Part shown: piece by piece, positions 28,424 to 37,455 of the stretch
How positions within the stretch are numbered: the first letter of the stretch is position 1
Layout: each line of letters starts with the position of its first letter
From: DASWNP01 sp036399175
Lineage (GTDB): Bacteria > Acidobacteriota > Blastocatellia > Pyrinomonadales > Pyrinomonadaceae
Direction of reading: 5' to 3'
Assembly (NCBI GenBank): GCA_036399175.1
Contig: DASWNP010000040.1
Coordinates: 62,001 to 126,000, forward strand
DNA: 64,000 bases
Notes under the pieces: generated by a model
The model's input: the letters and a program-made list of their open reading frames with translations, nothing else
Database searches by the model: none
Told to the model about the DNA's origin: nothing
Position numbers and translations under genes: made by a program

Positions 28424-31400
28424 AGCCTTCGAGACAAAATCAATCCGAAACTATCCGAAAAATTCAGTCTGAAAACATCGTCGAAAAATTCGCCCGTCGC
28501 GGATACAACGGAATCCGCGACGGGCGATTGCTTTTTGGCGGCGGGTGAAAGACGCGTGAATTGTAGATGAAGGCCGACGTGTAGGAGCGTCTCGCTCAGG
28601 AAGCGTTTGAAGGCTTTTGCGAGCGTCGCCGAATTTGGATTGCTCGCGCAGGGCGTCGGCTGTGATGAGGTGTTGCGCGGGTTGGGCGCAGCCGCGTCGA
28701 AGTCGGAAGAGTTCTGGTCTGAGTCGGTACAGCCGCCATCGCGTCTGAGAGCGGCTGTGGTGTTGTTGAGCGCGGAGGCCGGGGCAGCGCCTTCAAAACA
28801 GTTGGCCGCGCCGTAGCCGACGAGGTCGATGAGATTCGCGCCCGAGGGGCATGCGCCGGAGAGCAGCGTGTTGTTGTTAGTGAGCGCGACTTTGCCGGCC
28901 GTCGCGCTCATCTGGATGCTTCCGGTCGCGTCGGGCGTCGGGAGAGGCGACGCGGCGGCCGTACCCGCCGACTGTTGCACGAGGTAGAACTGCCCCGGCG
29001 CGAGCGTGCCCGAAAGCTCTGTCTTCGACCACGTCGCGCTCGTCGCTCCTGCATACTGCACAGACCACCCGTCGAGGCCGACGCTTACGTCGCCTTGATT
29101 GAAAAGCTCTATGAAATCGTTTTTGAAGGGCGCGCCGGAGTTTCCGCCGCCGCCGTAGATTTGGCTGATACGGACGGAACGCGCCGTCGGAGGCGAAGGC
29201 GTCGGCGACGGGCTCGGCGAAGGCGCGGGGGAGGGTGAAGGCTTCGGCGTGGGAGATGCCGAGGGCGAAGGCGTCGGCGTTGGTGATGGCCTGGGAGTCG
29301 GCGAGGGTGTCGGAGTCGGGGTTGGTGTGGGAGAGAGAACATTGAGTGTGGCCGGATTGCTGTTGACGTTGGATACGCCGTCGGTGGATGTGGCGACGAG
29401 TTCGGCGACGCCTTGCGCGTGCGCTTCGACGGTGGCTGTGACGATGCCGGTCTCGGCATCTGTCGTTTGAGAGGCGACCGACGCGACGGCGGGCGCGTTG
29501 GAAGTGAAGGTCAGCGTGATGCCTTTGAGCGGGTGGCCGAACTGGTCGAGCGGCTCGGCGGTGAAGAGCGCCGGCTCGCCCGCGTAGACGGATTGCGACA
29601 CGGGCTGAAGACTGATGCTCTTGAGATGTCTCTCGCGCGCGAGGAAGAAAGAGCCGTCGAGTTTCGTGCCGGGCGAGAATCTTTTGCCTCCGCTCGCGCG
29701 AGCCGTTTGGTGCGGGACGAAATGGCCACTCACATCGGGCTCGCGCGTGAGCGATTGGTTGATGGAAGCGCCGGCAGGGTTCTCTCCCGCCGTTCCGTAG
29801 GACATCTGCGAGACGAGGTTTCCTTCCGTGTCGCGCAGGAAGATGAAGAGGGCGCTATTTGTGAGTGAGAGGCCGGAAGCAGAAGTGGCTTTGAAGATTT
29901 GCGCCCCGCCGAAGGCAGGATGCTGCGGGTCTGGAGTGCCGCCGCCGAAAACGACGAGCGCATCGTCTGGCGCGAGGGTTGCGCCGGGCGGGAAAGTATG
30001 GCGCGTCGTTTCGTTCGTGCTGGTCAAAGAGCGCGTGCGAATCGTCCAGCCGGAGAGGTCGAGAGTAGAGCCGGAGGCGTTGACGAGTTCGACGAACTCG
30101 TCGTCCGTGCCGCTTCGTATGCCGTCCTGATTCGCGTCGCCGGCGAGACCGTCAGGCGGGTCGGCGAGGACTTCGTTGACGACGAGTGTACGCGCAAGGA
30201 CTCGAAGCTGCGCCGACGCGGAGACGCTGCCCGAGATAGCCGTGATGCTCGACGCGCCTTCGCCGACGCCGCGCGCAAGCCCCGTCCCATCAATTGAGGC
30301 GACGGCAGCGGCGCTTGAGTTGAACGTGACGGGCGCGTCGCCGATTTCGTCGCCGAGCCCATCGAAAACAACCGCGCTGAGCTTCAAAGTGCCGCCGACG
30401 GGGATGGTGGCGGAGGCGGGCTTGATGCTGATGGCAGCCGGGCGCGGGACGCCTGCGGCGTTCGTGATGCTGATACGTGCAGGGTTGCTTTCGCGCCCCG
30501 ACGCGCGCACGACGAGCGTCTGCGAGCCCGCGCCCCTGAGAGCGCGCGGCAGTGCGACGTGAATCTGTTCGAGCCCCGGCAAGTCGTTCGACGGAACGAT
30601 AGATTCTATCTTGAGCGTGCGACGACCGATTGAGAGGCTCGCGTCGGAAGAGTAGCGCAGGCCGGTGGCGAAGATGATGAGGCGCGCGGGGTTGCCTGCG
30701 GCGTCGAGCGTATCGAAGGGCGTGCGTTGGAGGGTCGAAGCGTTGAGCGCGATTGTCTCGCCTCTGCCGTCGGCGCTGTGCGTGAAGAGACCGGGAGAGA
30801 CCTGCGTTATCAGGACGGAAGCGCGCGACTCGAAGCCCTCGGCGTTTCGCACGCTGACCTCGGCCGTCCCGAGTTCGGTCTCTTCGGGGACGAGAAAGTT
30901 GACGCGCTCAGGCGAGACGTAGAAGAGCTGCGCAGCGCGTTTGTTGACGCTGACCGTTACGCCCGCGAGGCTTCGTGGAAAGGAGCGGTCGGGCAGACGC
31001 GCGGCCTGCAACGACTCGTCGGAGAGATTCGCGCCGAAGGCGTCGGCGATGGAGCCCGGCGCGATTGATTTCAAAGAGGCGGGTTCGCGGTCTGAAGCGG
31101 CGGCATTCGAGACGCGCAGGTCGGTCGAGAAGGCCGGACGCGGAGCGAGGTCGGCGACGTAGATTTCAGAATTGTTGGCAAGCTCGTTTGAGGCAGTCGC
31201 GCTGGCGAGCACGCGAGGGAAGCTGAAAGCGACGGTTATCCCTGCGTCGTCCAGAGAAGAGACGACCTCGGCTGTGGCCGAAGCGGGCGCGCTCGTGATA
31301 CGCGTGAATTGGTCGGTCGGTAAATCGTAGACGTAAAGCTCGACGCTCGCGTCCGCGTTGGCGCCCGTGACGCTGCGGCGCGTGGCGAAGGCGACGCGCG

Positions 31401-32355
31401 AGCCGTCGCCGCTGACGGTCGGATGAAGCGGAACGTCGCTCGCGCGTGAGCCGAGCGAGGTCAGTCGGCGCAGGATGTTTCTGCGCCCGTCGTAGAGAAA
31501 GACCTGGCTCGCGTTCGTGGCGGTGCGTGCGGAAAAGACGATGCGCTCTCCGTCGTCGCTGACGGCTCGACCGTAGGTGAATGCGAAGCCGTCGAGGGCG
31601 GCGGCGAGCAGCCGCGTCTCGCCCGAAGAGAGGTCGGAGAGGACGAGGTCTCGACGTGTGGACGCGAGCGAGCCGTGCGCGCCCGCGTCGCGTATGAAGG
31701 CGACTCGCGAGCCGTCGCCGCTCAGCTTGGCATCCGTCGCGCCGACAGTCCCGACGCTTTCGGTCAATTGTCGAAAAGCTAACGTCTCCGTGTCGTAGAC
31801 GAAGATTTCCAGATTGGCGTCAGGGTTCGAGCCCGCGAGATTACGATTGGACGAGAAGGCAACGAGACGACCGTCGTCGGAGATGGAGGGCTGGAAGCTG
31901 CCGTCCGACGCGCGTCGGGAAGCATCGTCCGGCTTCGTGTCGGTGATTTGCGCGAGCCGCTGGCCGTCGAAGAGAAATATCTCGGAGTTGCCGTCGGGGT
32001 TCGTGCCGAGCGGGTCGTCCCTGCTTGAGAAGGCGACGCGCGAGCCGTCCTGTGAGAGCGCCGGCGCAGAGGCGCGCGCAAGAGCCATCCGTAGAAACCG
32101 GGGCGAGTTGTGAGAGAGGTCTGCGAGCAGGGCGTGGAAACCCTCGCCGCCCGCCTCCGCCACGTCCGCCGACGACTCGAAACCAACCCGACGCCCGTCG
32201 CCGCTGATGGAAGGGTTCAGGCTCAGGCGCTCGTCCGGCGTCACCGTCAAGCGAAGAACTGCGCCCGACTCCGAGCGCACGACCGCGACGCGAGCCACGC
32301 ACAACACGAGCGCCAGGAGAAGAAAGACGGCAAACGTCTTCGGGTGAGAAAACAA
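28381..32355 (-). CDS. Large secreted beta-propeller / lamin-tail-domain protein
   Basis: A 1324-residue exported protein. After a signal peptide (residues 1-28) come TolB/WD40-like propeller repeats built on SGDGSRVAF-type motifs (to about 430), a TIGR03437-like Ig module (SIAPGSIADAFGANLSDES onward), a Big2-like domain, a lamin-tail domain (LVVNEVLADPP...), a second Big2-like domain, a Pro-Thr-Ser linker, and a second lamin-tail domain (VRISQIYGGGGNSGAPFKND). The family's usual end, RNTSSQPTPC, is reached near 28648, but the frame continues 88 codons through the terminator into antisense thiG. The start is TTG at 32355 with GGAG upstream. Probably cell-surface; function unknown. Confidence 0.82.
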   Translation of the reverse strand: MFSHPKTFAVFLLLALVLCVARVAVVRSESGAVLRLTVTPDERLSLNPSISGDGRRVGFESSADVAEAGGEGFHALLADLSHNSPRFLRMALARASAPALSQDGSRVAFSSRDDPLGTNPDGNSEIFLFDGQRLAQITDTKPDDASRRASDGSFQPSISDDGRLVAFSSNRNLAGSNPDANLEIFVYDTETLAFRQLTESVGTVGATDAKLSGDGSRVAFIRDAGAHGSLASTRRDLVLSDLSSGETRLLAAALDGFAFTYGRAVSDDGERIVFSARTATNASQVFLYDGRRNILRRLTSLGSRASDVPLHPTVSGDGSRVAFATRRSVTGANADASVELYVYDLPTDQFTRITSAPASATAEVVSSLDDAGITVAFSFPRVLASATASNELANNSEIYVADLAPRPAFSTDLRVSNAAASDREPASLKSIAPGSIADAFGANLSDESLQAARLPDRSFPRSLAGVTVSVNKRAAQLFYVSPERVNFLVPEETELGTAEVSVRNAEGFESRASVLITQVSPGLFTHSADGRGETIALNASTLQRTPFDTLDAAGNPARLIIFATGLRYSSDASLSIGRRTLKIESIVPSNDLPGLEQIHVALPRALRGAGSQTLVVRASGRESNPARISITNAAGVPRPAAISIKPASATIPVGGTLKLSAVVFDGLGDEIGDAPVTFNSSAAAVASIDGTGLARGVGEGASSITAISGSVSASAQLRVLARTLVVNEVLADPPDGLAGDANQDGIRSGTDDEFVELVNASGSTLDLSGWTIRTRSLTSTNETTRHTFPPGATLAPDDALVVFGGGTPDPQHPAFGGAQIFKATSASGLSLTNSALFIFLRDTEGNLVSQMSYGTAGENPAGASINQSLTREPDVSGHFVPHQTARASGGKRFSPGTKLDGSFFLARERHLKSISLQPVSQSVYAGEPALFTAEPLDQFGHPLKGITLTFTSNAPAVASVASQTTDAETGIVTATVEAHAQGVAELVATSTDGVSNVNSNPATLNVLSPTPTPTPTPSPTPRPSPTPTPSPSASPTPKPSPSPAPSPSPSPTPSPPTARSVRISQIYGGGGNSGAPFKNDFIELFNQGDVSVGLDGWSVQYAGATSATWSKTELSGTLAPGQFYLVQQSAGTAAASPLPTPDATGSIQMSATAGKVALTNNNTLLSGACPSGANLIDLVGYGAANCFEGAAPASALNNTTAALRRDGGCTDSDQNSSDFDAAAPNPRNTSSQPTPCASNPNSATLAKAFKRFLSETLLHVGLHLQFTRLSPAAKKQSPVADSVVSATGEFFDDVFRLNFSDSFGLILSRRLQRTTPLSGLEALA
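28491..28536. terminator. Bidirectional intrinsic terminator after thiG
   Basis: A perfect 14-bp GC-rich stem (28491-28504 with 28513-28526, 8-nt loop) is followed on the plus strand by ATTGCTTTTT and preceded by GAAAAATT, which gives a T-run on the minus strand. It sits between convergent genes and should stop both. Confidence 0.85.
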
Positions 32356-32747
32356 GACGTCGCTCCGTTTCTCGCGCCGTCAATCCGAAGAGGGGCTCGT
32401 TGAGGAAGCGAAAGAGAGAGTATTAAAAGTGCAGGGGTACGTTCGTCGGAAGAGGGGGCTGACACAGAGGGTACGAGACACAGAGAACATAGAGAGAGTC
32501 ATTCATCTCTCTCGCCGTCTCTGCGCTCGTCTCTCCGGCCTGCGGCGGCGAGTCCGGCTGCTCGTTCAGCCAAAATTCGCCGCCAGCCCCCACGAGAACG
32601 CGCGGCATTCTACATCTTCAGGGATGAAAGGCAAGACAAAGTTTGAAAGGAAATCTAACGAAAATGTGCGCGGAGTCGCAACATTACGGGCAGCCGCCTG
32701 ATGCCGCTCTGCTTAGGCGTCGCTGACAAAAAACGTGCAGTCAGAAT
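32356..32747. other. Intergenic region between secreted-protein and MTHFR genes
   Basis: 392 nt without a credible gene. It holds a degenerate hairpin-type repeat (about 32462-32540) and AT-richer sequence next to the MTHFR stop. No convincing promoter for the secreted protein is visible. Confidence 0.5.
32462..32540. repeat. Degenerate short-unit inverted repeat (CACAGAGA class)
   Basis: GAGACACAGAGAACATAGAGAG is followed, after a TCATTCAT loop, by CTCTCTCGCCGTCTCTGCGC. It resembles the element next to modC and is the weakest member of the set. Confidence 0.5.
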
Positions 32748-34649
32748 TTAATCTCCGACCGCCCGCTCTGCTTCGCGTCCGGTGCTGAACTCGGGGAGCG
32801 CCTCGAAGACTTCGAGGGCGTACTTGACGTTGTTGAAGGGCGCGGAGACCTGTACGCCCTGGACGCGGTCGCGCACGTCGAGCAGCAGCTCGCGGGCGAT
32901 TTTCAAGCCTTCGTCGCGAGCTTGTTCTTTGCCTTTGTCGGAGGCGATTCTCATGCGCTCCATGATGGAGGGCGTGACGCGGACGCCGGGCACTTCGTTG
33001 TGCAGAAACTCTGCGTTGCGATAGGAGACGAGCGGCCAGATTCCGGCGACGATGGGGATGCGGACGTGCTCGATGCGATTGAGGAAATCGCGTAGCTGGT
33101 CGGAGTCGAAGACGGGCTGCGTGATGGCGAACTCCGCCCCGGCTTCGACCTTGTACTCGAAGCGTTTTATCTCTTCGTCGAGATTGAGCGCGCCGGGATT
33201 GACGCCGACGCCGATGCAGAAGGCGGTCGGGCAGCCGATGGGGTTGTTGCCGAGGTCGAGGCCGTGATTGAGCTTGCTGACCATGTTGGTCAGACCGATG
33301 GAGTCGATGTCGAAGACGGCTGTGGCGTCCGGGTAGGGCCCCATCTTGGGCGGGTCGCCGGTGATGAGCAGGAGGTTTCTGAGGCCGAGCGCGGCAGCGC
33401 CGAGCAGGTCAGACATCATGCCGAGCAGATTTCGGTCGCGGCAGCAGTAGTGCAGGACGGCTTCGAGGCCGATTTCGCGCTCGACGAGAAGGGCTGTCGC
33501 CTGTGCGCTCATGCGCGTCTGCGCGCGGGGCCCATCGGGGATGTTGACGGCGTTGACGCCCGCGTCCTTCAGAAGTCGAATCTGTTCGAGCGTCTTGGCA
33601 GCGTCGCAGCCTTTGGGCGGCAAGACCTCGACGGTCGTGACAAACTCGCCGTGCACCAGCCTTCGACTCCAATTCGAGCGTTCTTCGGGCGGGACGACTT
33701 GTATGTCGGCGGGCTTCAGCTCGTCGATGCGGACGGGGCGCGCAGCCGTCGAAGGAGTCGAGCGCTGGCGGCGCGGCGAGACGGCGCGCACGGCGTCGGA
33801 GATGAGCTTGATGTGCTTCGGGGTCGTGCCGCAGCAGCCGCCGATGAACTTGACGCCCGCCTGAATGAGCCGCTTGGAATACTTCGCCATGTACTCGGGC
33901 GAGCACATGTAGAACTGCCGCCCCTGCACGTCGCGCGGAAGACCGGCGTTGGGCTGTGCGGCGAGCTTACGGGTCGTGGCCGCGCGCATCTTCTCGATGG
34001 CCGACAGGACGATGGCCGGGCCGACGCCGCAATTGAGGCCGATAACGTCTGCGCCCCATTCGTCGAGCCGCGCGGTGAAGACTTCGGGAGTCGTGCCGAA
34101 GGAGGTGTTGCCGTCCATCTGAATCGTCATCTGGGCGACGATGGGGAGGTCGCAAAGCTCGCGCGCGGCGCGGATGGCCTGCCGCATCTCGGAGATGTCG
34201 GAGAAGGTCTCCAGTACGAAGAGGTCAACGCCGCCTTCCAGGAGCGCCGACATCTGTTCTTTGAAGAGGTCTTTGGCTTCGTCGAAAGAGGTCGGGCCGT
34301 AGGGCTCGATGCGCAGACCCAACGGCCCGACCGCACCCGCCACGTAGCATCTCTCACAGGCGGCTTCGCGTGCGAGGCGCGCGGCGGCGATGTTGATTTC
34401 GCGCAGGCTTCCTTCCAGACCATACTGCTGCAAGTGGGGAGTGGTCGCCCCGAACGTGTTGGTCTCGATGACCTCCGCCCCGGCGCGGACGTACTCTTCG
34501 TGAACCTCGCGCACGAGGTCGGGGTTCGTCAGATTCAGCTCGTCGTACGAGCGATTGATATAGATGCCCTTCTCATAGAGCATCGTGCCCACCGCGCCAT
34601 CAAAGACCGTGATGTGGTCGCTCTCTAAAAGATTTCTGAAGTTGTCCAT
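32748..34649 (-). CDS. Bifunctional homocysteine S-methyltransferase / methylenetetrahydrofolate reductase
   Basis: A 633-residue cytoplasmic fusion. Residues 1-290 are a homocysteine S-methyltransferase barrel with zinc ligands Cys207 (GLNCGVGP) and Cys272/Cys273 (GGCCGTTP). A linker (about 295-340) joins a 5,10-methylenetetrahydrofolate reductase domain (about 345-620; LLITGDPPKMG, FAITQPVFD). It would couple methyl-folate supply to methionine formation. The ATG at 34649 lacks a Shine-Dalgarno sequence because repeat K abuts it. A SAM-II riboswitch and terminator precede it, matching its pathway. Confidence 0.93.
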   Translation of the reverse strand: MDNFRNLLESDHITVFDGAVGTMLYEKGIYINRSYDELNLTNPDLVREVHEEYVRAGAEVIETNTFGATTPHLQQYGLEGSLREINIAAARLAREAACERCYVAGAVGPLGLRIEPYGPTSFDEAKDLFKEQMSALLEGGVDLFVLETFSDISEMRQAIRAARELCDLPIVAQMTIQMDGNTSFGTTPEVFTARLDEWGADVIGLNCGVGPAIVLSAIEKMRAATTRKLAAQPNAGLPRDVQGRQFYMCSPEYMAKYSKRLIQAGVKFIGGCCGTTPKHIKLISDAVRAVSPRRQRSTPSTAARPVRIDELKPADIQVVPPEERSNWSRRLVHGEFVTTVEVLPPKGCDAAKTLEQIRLLKDAGVNAVNIPDGPRAQTRMSAQATALLVEREIGLEAVLHYCCRDRNLLGMMSDLLGAAALGLRNLLLITGDPPKMGPYPDATAVFDIDSIGLTNMVSKLNHGLDLGNNPIGCPTAFCIGVGVNPGALNLDEEIKRFEYKVEAGAEFAITQPVFDSDQLRDFLNRIEHVRIPIVAGIWPLVSYRNAEFLHNEVPGVRVTPSIMERMRIASDKGKEQARDEGLKIARELLLDVRDRVQGVQVSAPFNNVKYALEVFEALPEFSTGREAERAVGD

Positions 34650-34653
34650 AAAT

Positions 34654-34738
34654 AAGCTGTCAGCCGTCAGCAATCAGCTATCAGCCGAGCCGGTCGTTGT
34701 TTTCCGGCTGAATGCTGATTGCTGATTGCTGAAAGCTT
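34654..34738. repeat. Short-unit inverted repeat K (TCAGCAA class)
   Basis: AGCTGTCAGCCGTCAGCAATC units and a matching GCTGAATGCTGATTGCTGAT arm around CCGAGCCGGTCGTTGTTTTCCGG. It lies between the riboswitch terminator and the MTHFR start codon. Confidence 0.9.
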
Positions 34739-34740
34739 GA

Positions 34741-34773
34741 AAAACAAAATCCCGCGCTAAACAACGCGGGACT
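34741..34773 (-). terminator. Riboswitch-associated intrinsic terminator
   Basis: On the minus strand, CCCGCG, the 8-nt loop TTGTTTAG and CGCGGG are followed by ATTTTGTTTTT. TGTTTAGC, spanning the loop and first base of the 3' stem, is the exact complement of GCTAAACA in the upstream SAM-II pseudoknot strand, so the two are likely alternative pairings. Confidence 0.75.
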
Positions 34774-34811
34774 TCAAAGCGAGCCAGAAGTTTTTGGCGT
34801 TTGACGACGCC

Positions 34812-34866
34812 GAGCTGTTTAGCTGTTTATTTTGCGTGGCCGCAAGTCGCCTTAACTCACCACGTT
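34812..34866 (-). promoter_or_regulatory. SAM-II riboswitch aptamer
   Basis: Read on the minus strand: P1 CGTGG pairs with CCACG (the 5' strand reads ACGTGG, 34860-34865), loop TGAGTTAAGGCGACTTGCGG, then AAAATAAACA and the pseudoknot strand GCTAAAC (34817-34823). This follows the SAM-II (metA element) consensus position by position. It precedes a methionine-synthesis gene, the expected context. An additional small hairpin (34796-34811) follows. Confidence 0.85.
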
Positions 34867-34901
34867 TTTCCTGACAGCCGCTTATACGCCTGCGGGCGCG
34901 G

Positions 34902-34920
34902 CTCTGTCAAGCAGACAGAG
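34902..34920. other. Short hairpin upstream of the riboswitch
   Basis: CTCTGTC (34902-34908) pairs with GACAGAG (34914-34920) around a 5-nt loop, between repeat L and the aptamer. Role unknown. Confidence 0.4.
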
Positions 34921-34922
34921 TC

Positions 34923-35020
34923 AAGCGGTCAGCAATCAGCGGTCAGCAATCAGCCAGAGAATAAGAAGCGGATTGGCTGATTGCTGACCGCTGATTGCTG
35001 ATTGCTGATTGCTGATTACT
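34923..35020. repeat. Short-unit inverted repeat L (TCAGCAA class)
   Basis: GGTCAGCAATCAGC units twice, loop CAGAGAATAAGAAGCGGATTGG, then GCTGATTGCTGACCGCTGAT and three further GATTGCT units. It lies between the riboswitch and the peptidase gene. The remaining 35021-35147 contains only the peptidase leader with AGGAGA at 35132-35137. Confidence 0.9.
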
Positions 35021-35147
35021 TTGCCGCTCGCACCGAAATTTGATTTTGCTGTAAGATACGAAGTGAGACGCCATCAACTTTCTATCCGAATCGAAGGTCT
35101 TAGACGAGCCCGTTCGCTCAAGTAAACCGATAGGAGAATCCTCTTTC

Positions 35148-37367
35148 GTGAGACATCGACATCTTCTTTCCGCCCTTGTTCTCTTGCTCATCCTCTCCGC
35201 CTCGTCCGCAAATGCGCAGAATAAGCTTCTGACCATCGACGACATCTACGACCCCGAGCGGAAGGTCGCCTTCGACGGCGAGCCCGTCTCGAACCTGCGC
35301 TGGCTGAACGACGGCGCTCACTACCTGCAACCCGTCAAGGCCGACGAAGCCAAAGGCGCTGCGCGCATCCTGCGTGTCAACGCCGCGAGCGGAGCTTCCG
35401 CGCCCTTCTACGACGCCGCGCGGATGGAGCGTGCGCTCGCCGCGCTCCCCGGCATGAAGGCGGAAGACGCGCGCCGTCTCGCACGTCTCGACGATTATCT
35501 GCTGAACCCGGCGCAGACCGCCGCGCTCGTCAATCACGCGAACGACCTCTACTTCTATTCCTTCGACACCGGACGCGCCCTGCGCCTGACGAACAACGCG
35601 GACGACGAAGAGGTCGGCGAAGAGTTCAGCCCCGACGGACGTTTCGTCAGCTTCGTTCGCAACAGCAATCTATACGTCCTCGACCTTGAAACCGGGCGCG
35701 AACGCGCGCTCACTGCCGACGGAAATCCGAAACTCCTTAACGGGCGGCTCGACTGGATTTATCAGGAAGAGGTCTACGGGCGCGGCAACTTCAAAGGCTA
35801 CTGGTGGAGTCCCGACTCGAAGAGAATCGTCTACCTGAAAATCGACGAGTCGCCGGTCAAAGAGTTTACGGTCGTCAACCATCTTCCGAGCACACAGGAG
35901 CTTGAGGTGACGCCTTATCCGAAGGCGGGCGACCCGAACCCGAAAGTCCGCCTCGGCATCGTCGAGGCTGCGGGCGGCGAGACGCGCTTCGTCGATACCT
36001 CGAAATACTCGGACACTGACTTTCTCATCGTCCGCGTCGGCTGGACGCCCGACAGCCGGAGAGTCGTCTACCAGTTGCAAGACCGCGAGCAGACTTTCCT
36101 CGACCTCAACGCGGCCTCGCCCGCCGACGGCAAATCCACGACCATCCTGCGCGATACCTCGAAAGCCTGGATTGAAGCCGTCGATAACAACCCGACCTGG
36201 CTCGCCGACGGCTCTTTCCTCTGGCTCACAGACCGCACAGGCCGCCGGCATCTCTATCACTACGCGGCGGACGGCAAGCTGATTCGACAGGTGACCGAAG
36301 GCGCCTGGGAGATACGCACACTCGAAGGAGTCGATAGGGCGAGAGGCTTCGCATATTTCATCGCCAGCGAGCAGAGCCCCATTGCCGAGCACTTCTACCG
36401 CATACGTCTCGACGGCACAGGTCTTAAACGCCTGACGCCGGCCGAAGGCCATCACAAAGTCTCCTTAAGCCCGAACGGTAATCATTTCATCGACTACTGG
36501 AGCGACATCAACACGCCGACTCAGGCGCGTCTCTACACGACCGAAGGCTCGCTCGTTCGCACGATTGACGAGAACCGCGTCGATGCTCTCAAGCAGTATC
36601 GTCTCGGCCAGACCGAGTTTCTACAGGTCAAAACGCGCGACGGCTTCACGATGGAAGCGATGATGATTCGCCCGCCCGACTTCGACCCGCGTAAAAAATA
36701 TCCGGTGATGAGCTTCACCTACGGCGGCCCGCAGGCGCAGCAGGTGCGTAATCGCTGGGGCAGCGTCACCTACATGTGGCATCAGATGCTCGCGCAGAAG
36801 GGCTACATCATCTGGATTTGCGACAACCGCACGGCCAGCAACAAAGGCGTCGAGACGGCCTGGCCGCTCTACGGCAACTTCGGCGAGCTTGAATTGCGCG
36901 ACCTCGAAGACGGCATCAGTTGGCTCAAGAGCCAGCCCTACGTGGACGGCGCGCGCATCGGCATCTGGGGCTGGAGCTTCGGCGGCTACGTGACCGCCTA
37001 CGCCCTCACTCACAGCAAAACTTTCAAGCTCGGCATCGCCGGTGCGCCCGTCACCGACTGGCGTCTCTACGACAGCATCTACACCGAGCGTTTTATGAAG
37101 ACGCCGCAGCGCAACCCCGAAGGTTACGACCGCAGCTCCGTCATCAAAGCCGCCTCGAATCTGCACGGCAAGCTCCTGCTCATTCACGGCACAATCGACG
37201 ACAACGTCCACATGCAAAACACCATCAAGCTCGCCTACGAGCTACAAAAGGCCGGAAAGCAGTTCCAACTGATGACCTACGCCACACAGCGTCACGGCTT
37301 CCGCGACCCCCTCCTCATCAAACACATGCGGACGCTGATGACCGACTTCATCACGGCGAACCTGTAG
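35148..37367 (+). CDS. S9 family (dipeptidyl-peptidase IV type) peptidase
   Basis: A 739-residue exported serine peptidase. A signal peptide (residues 1-23, ASSANAQ) is followed by the DPP IV-type beta-propeller and a C-terminal alpha/beta hydrolase. The triad is Ser610 in GWSFGGY, Asp684 or Asp685 in IDDNV, and His716 in RHGF. Such enzymes remove dipeptides, usually X-Pro, from peptide N-termini in the periplasm. The start is GTG at 35148 with AGGAGA 10 nt upstream. It converges on mutM, with repeat M between. Confidence 0.92.
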   Translation: MRHRHLLSALVLLLILSASSANAQNKLLTIDDIYDPERKVAFDGEPVSNLRWLNDGAHYLQPVKADEAKGAARILRVNAASGASAPFYDAARMERALAALPGMKAEDARRLARLDDYLLNPAQTAALVNHANDLYFYSFDTGRALRLTNNADDEEVGEEFSPDGRFVSFVRNSNLYVLDLETGRERALTADGNPKLLNGRLDWIYQEEVYGRGNFKGYWWSPDSKRIVYLKIDESPVKEFTVVNHLPSTQELEVTPYPKAGDPNPKVRLGIVEAAGGETRFVDTSKYSDTDFLIVRVGWTPDSRRVVYQLQDREQTFLDLNAASPADGKSTTILRDTSKAWIEAVDNNPTWLADGSFLWLTDRTGRRHLYHYAADGKLIRQVTEGAWEIRTLEGVDRARGFAYFIASEQSPIAEHFYRIRLDGTGLKRLTPAEGHHKVSLSPNGNHFIDYWSDINTPTQARLYTTEGSLVRTIDENRVDALKQYRLGQTEFLQVKTRDGFTMEAMMIRPPDFDPRKKYPVMSFTYGGPQAQQVRNRWGSVTYMWHQMLAQKGYIIWICDNRTASNKGVETAWPLYGNFGELELRDLEDGISWLKSQPYVDGARIGIWGWSFGGYVTAYALTHSKTFKLGIAGAPVTDWRLYDSIYTERFMKTPQRNPEGYDRSSVIKAASNLHGKLLLIHGTIDDNVHMQNTIKLAYELQKAGKQFQLMTYATQRHGFRDPLLIKHMRTLMTDFITANL

Positions 37368-37371
37368 GTTC

Positions 37372-37453
37372 GGACGATGGACGATAGACCATCGACGATG
37401 GACGACTGAAAGAGACGGATTGGCTATCGTCTATGGTCTATCGTCCATCGTCC
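37372..37453. repeat. Short-unit inverted repeat M (ACGATGG class)
   Basis: GGACGATGGACGATAGACC units, loop CTGAAAGAGACGGATTGG, and a CTATCGTCTATGGTCTATCG arm. It lies between convergent genes and uses the same unit as element D. Confidence 0.9.
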
Positions 37454-37455
37454 GG

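Noticed and set aside
34741..34866. SAM-I (S-box) or cobalamin riboswitch before the methyltransferase gene
   Set aside because: Neither the S-box core nor the B12 box is present; the arrangement matches SAM-II.
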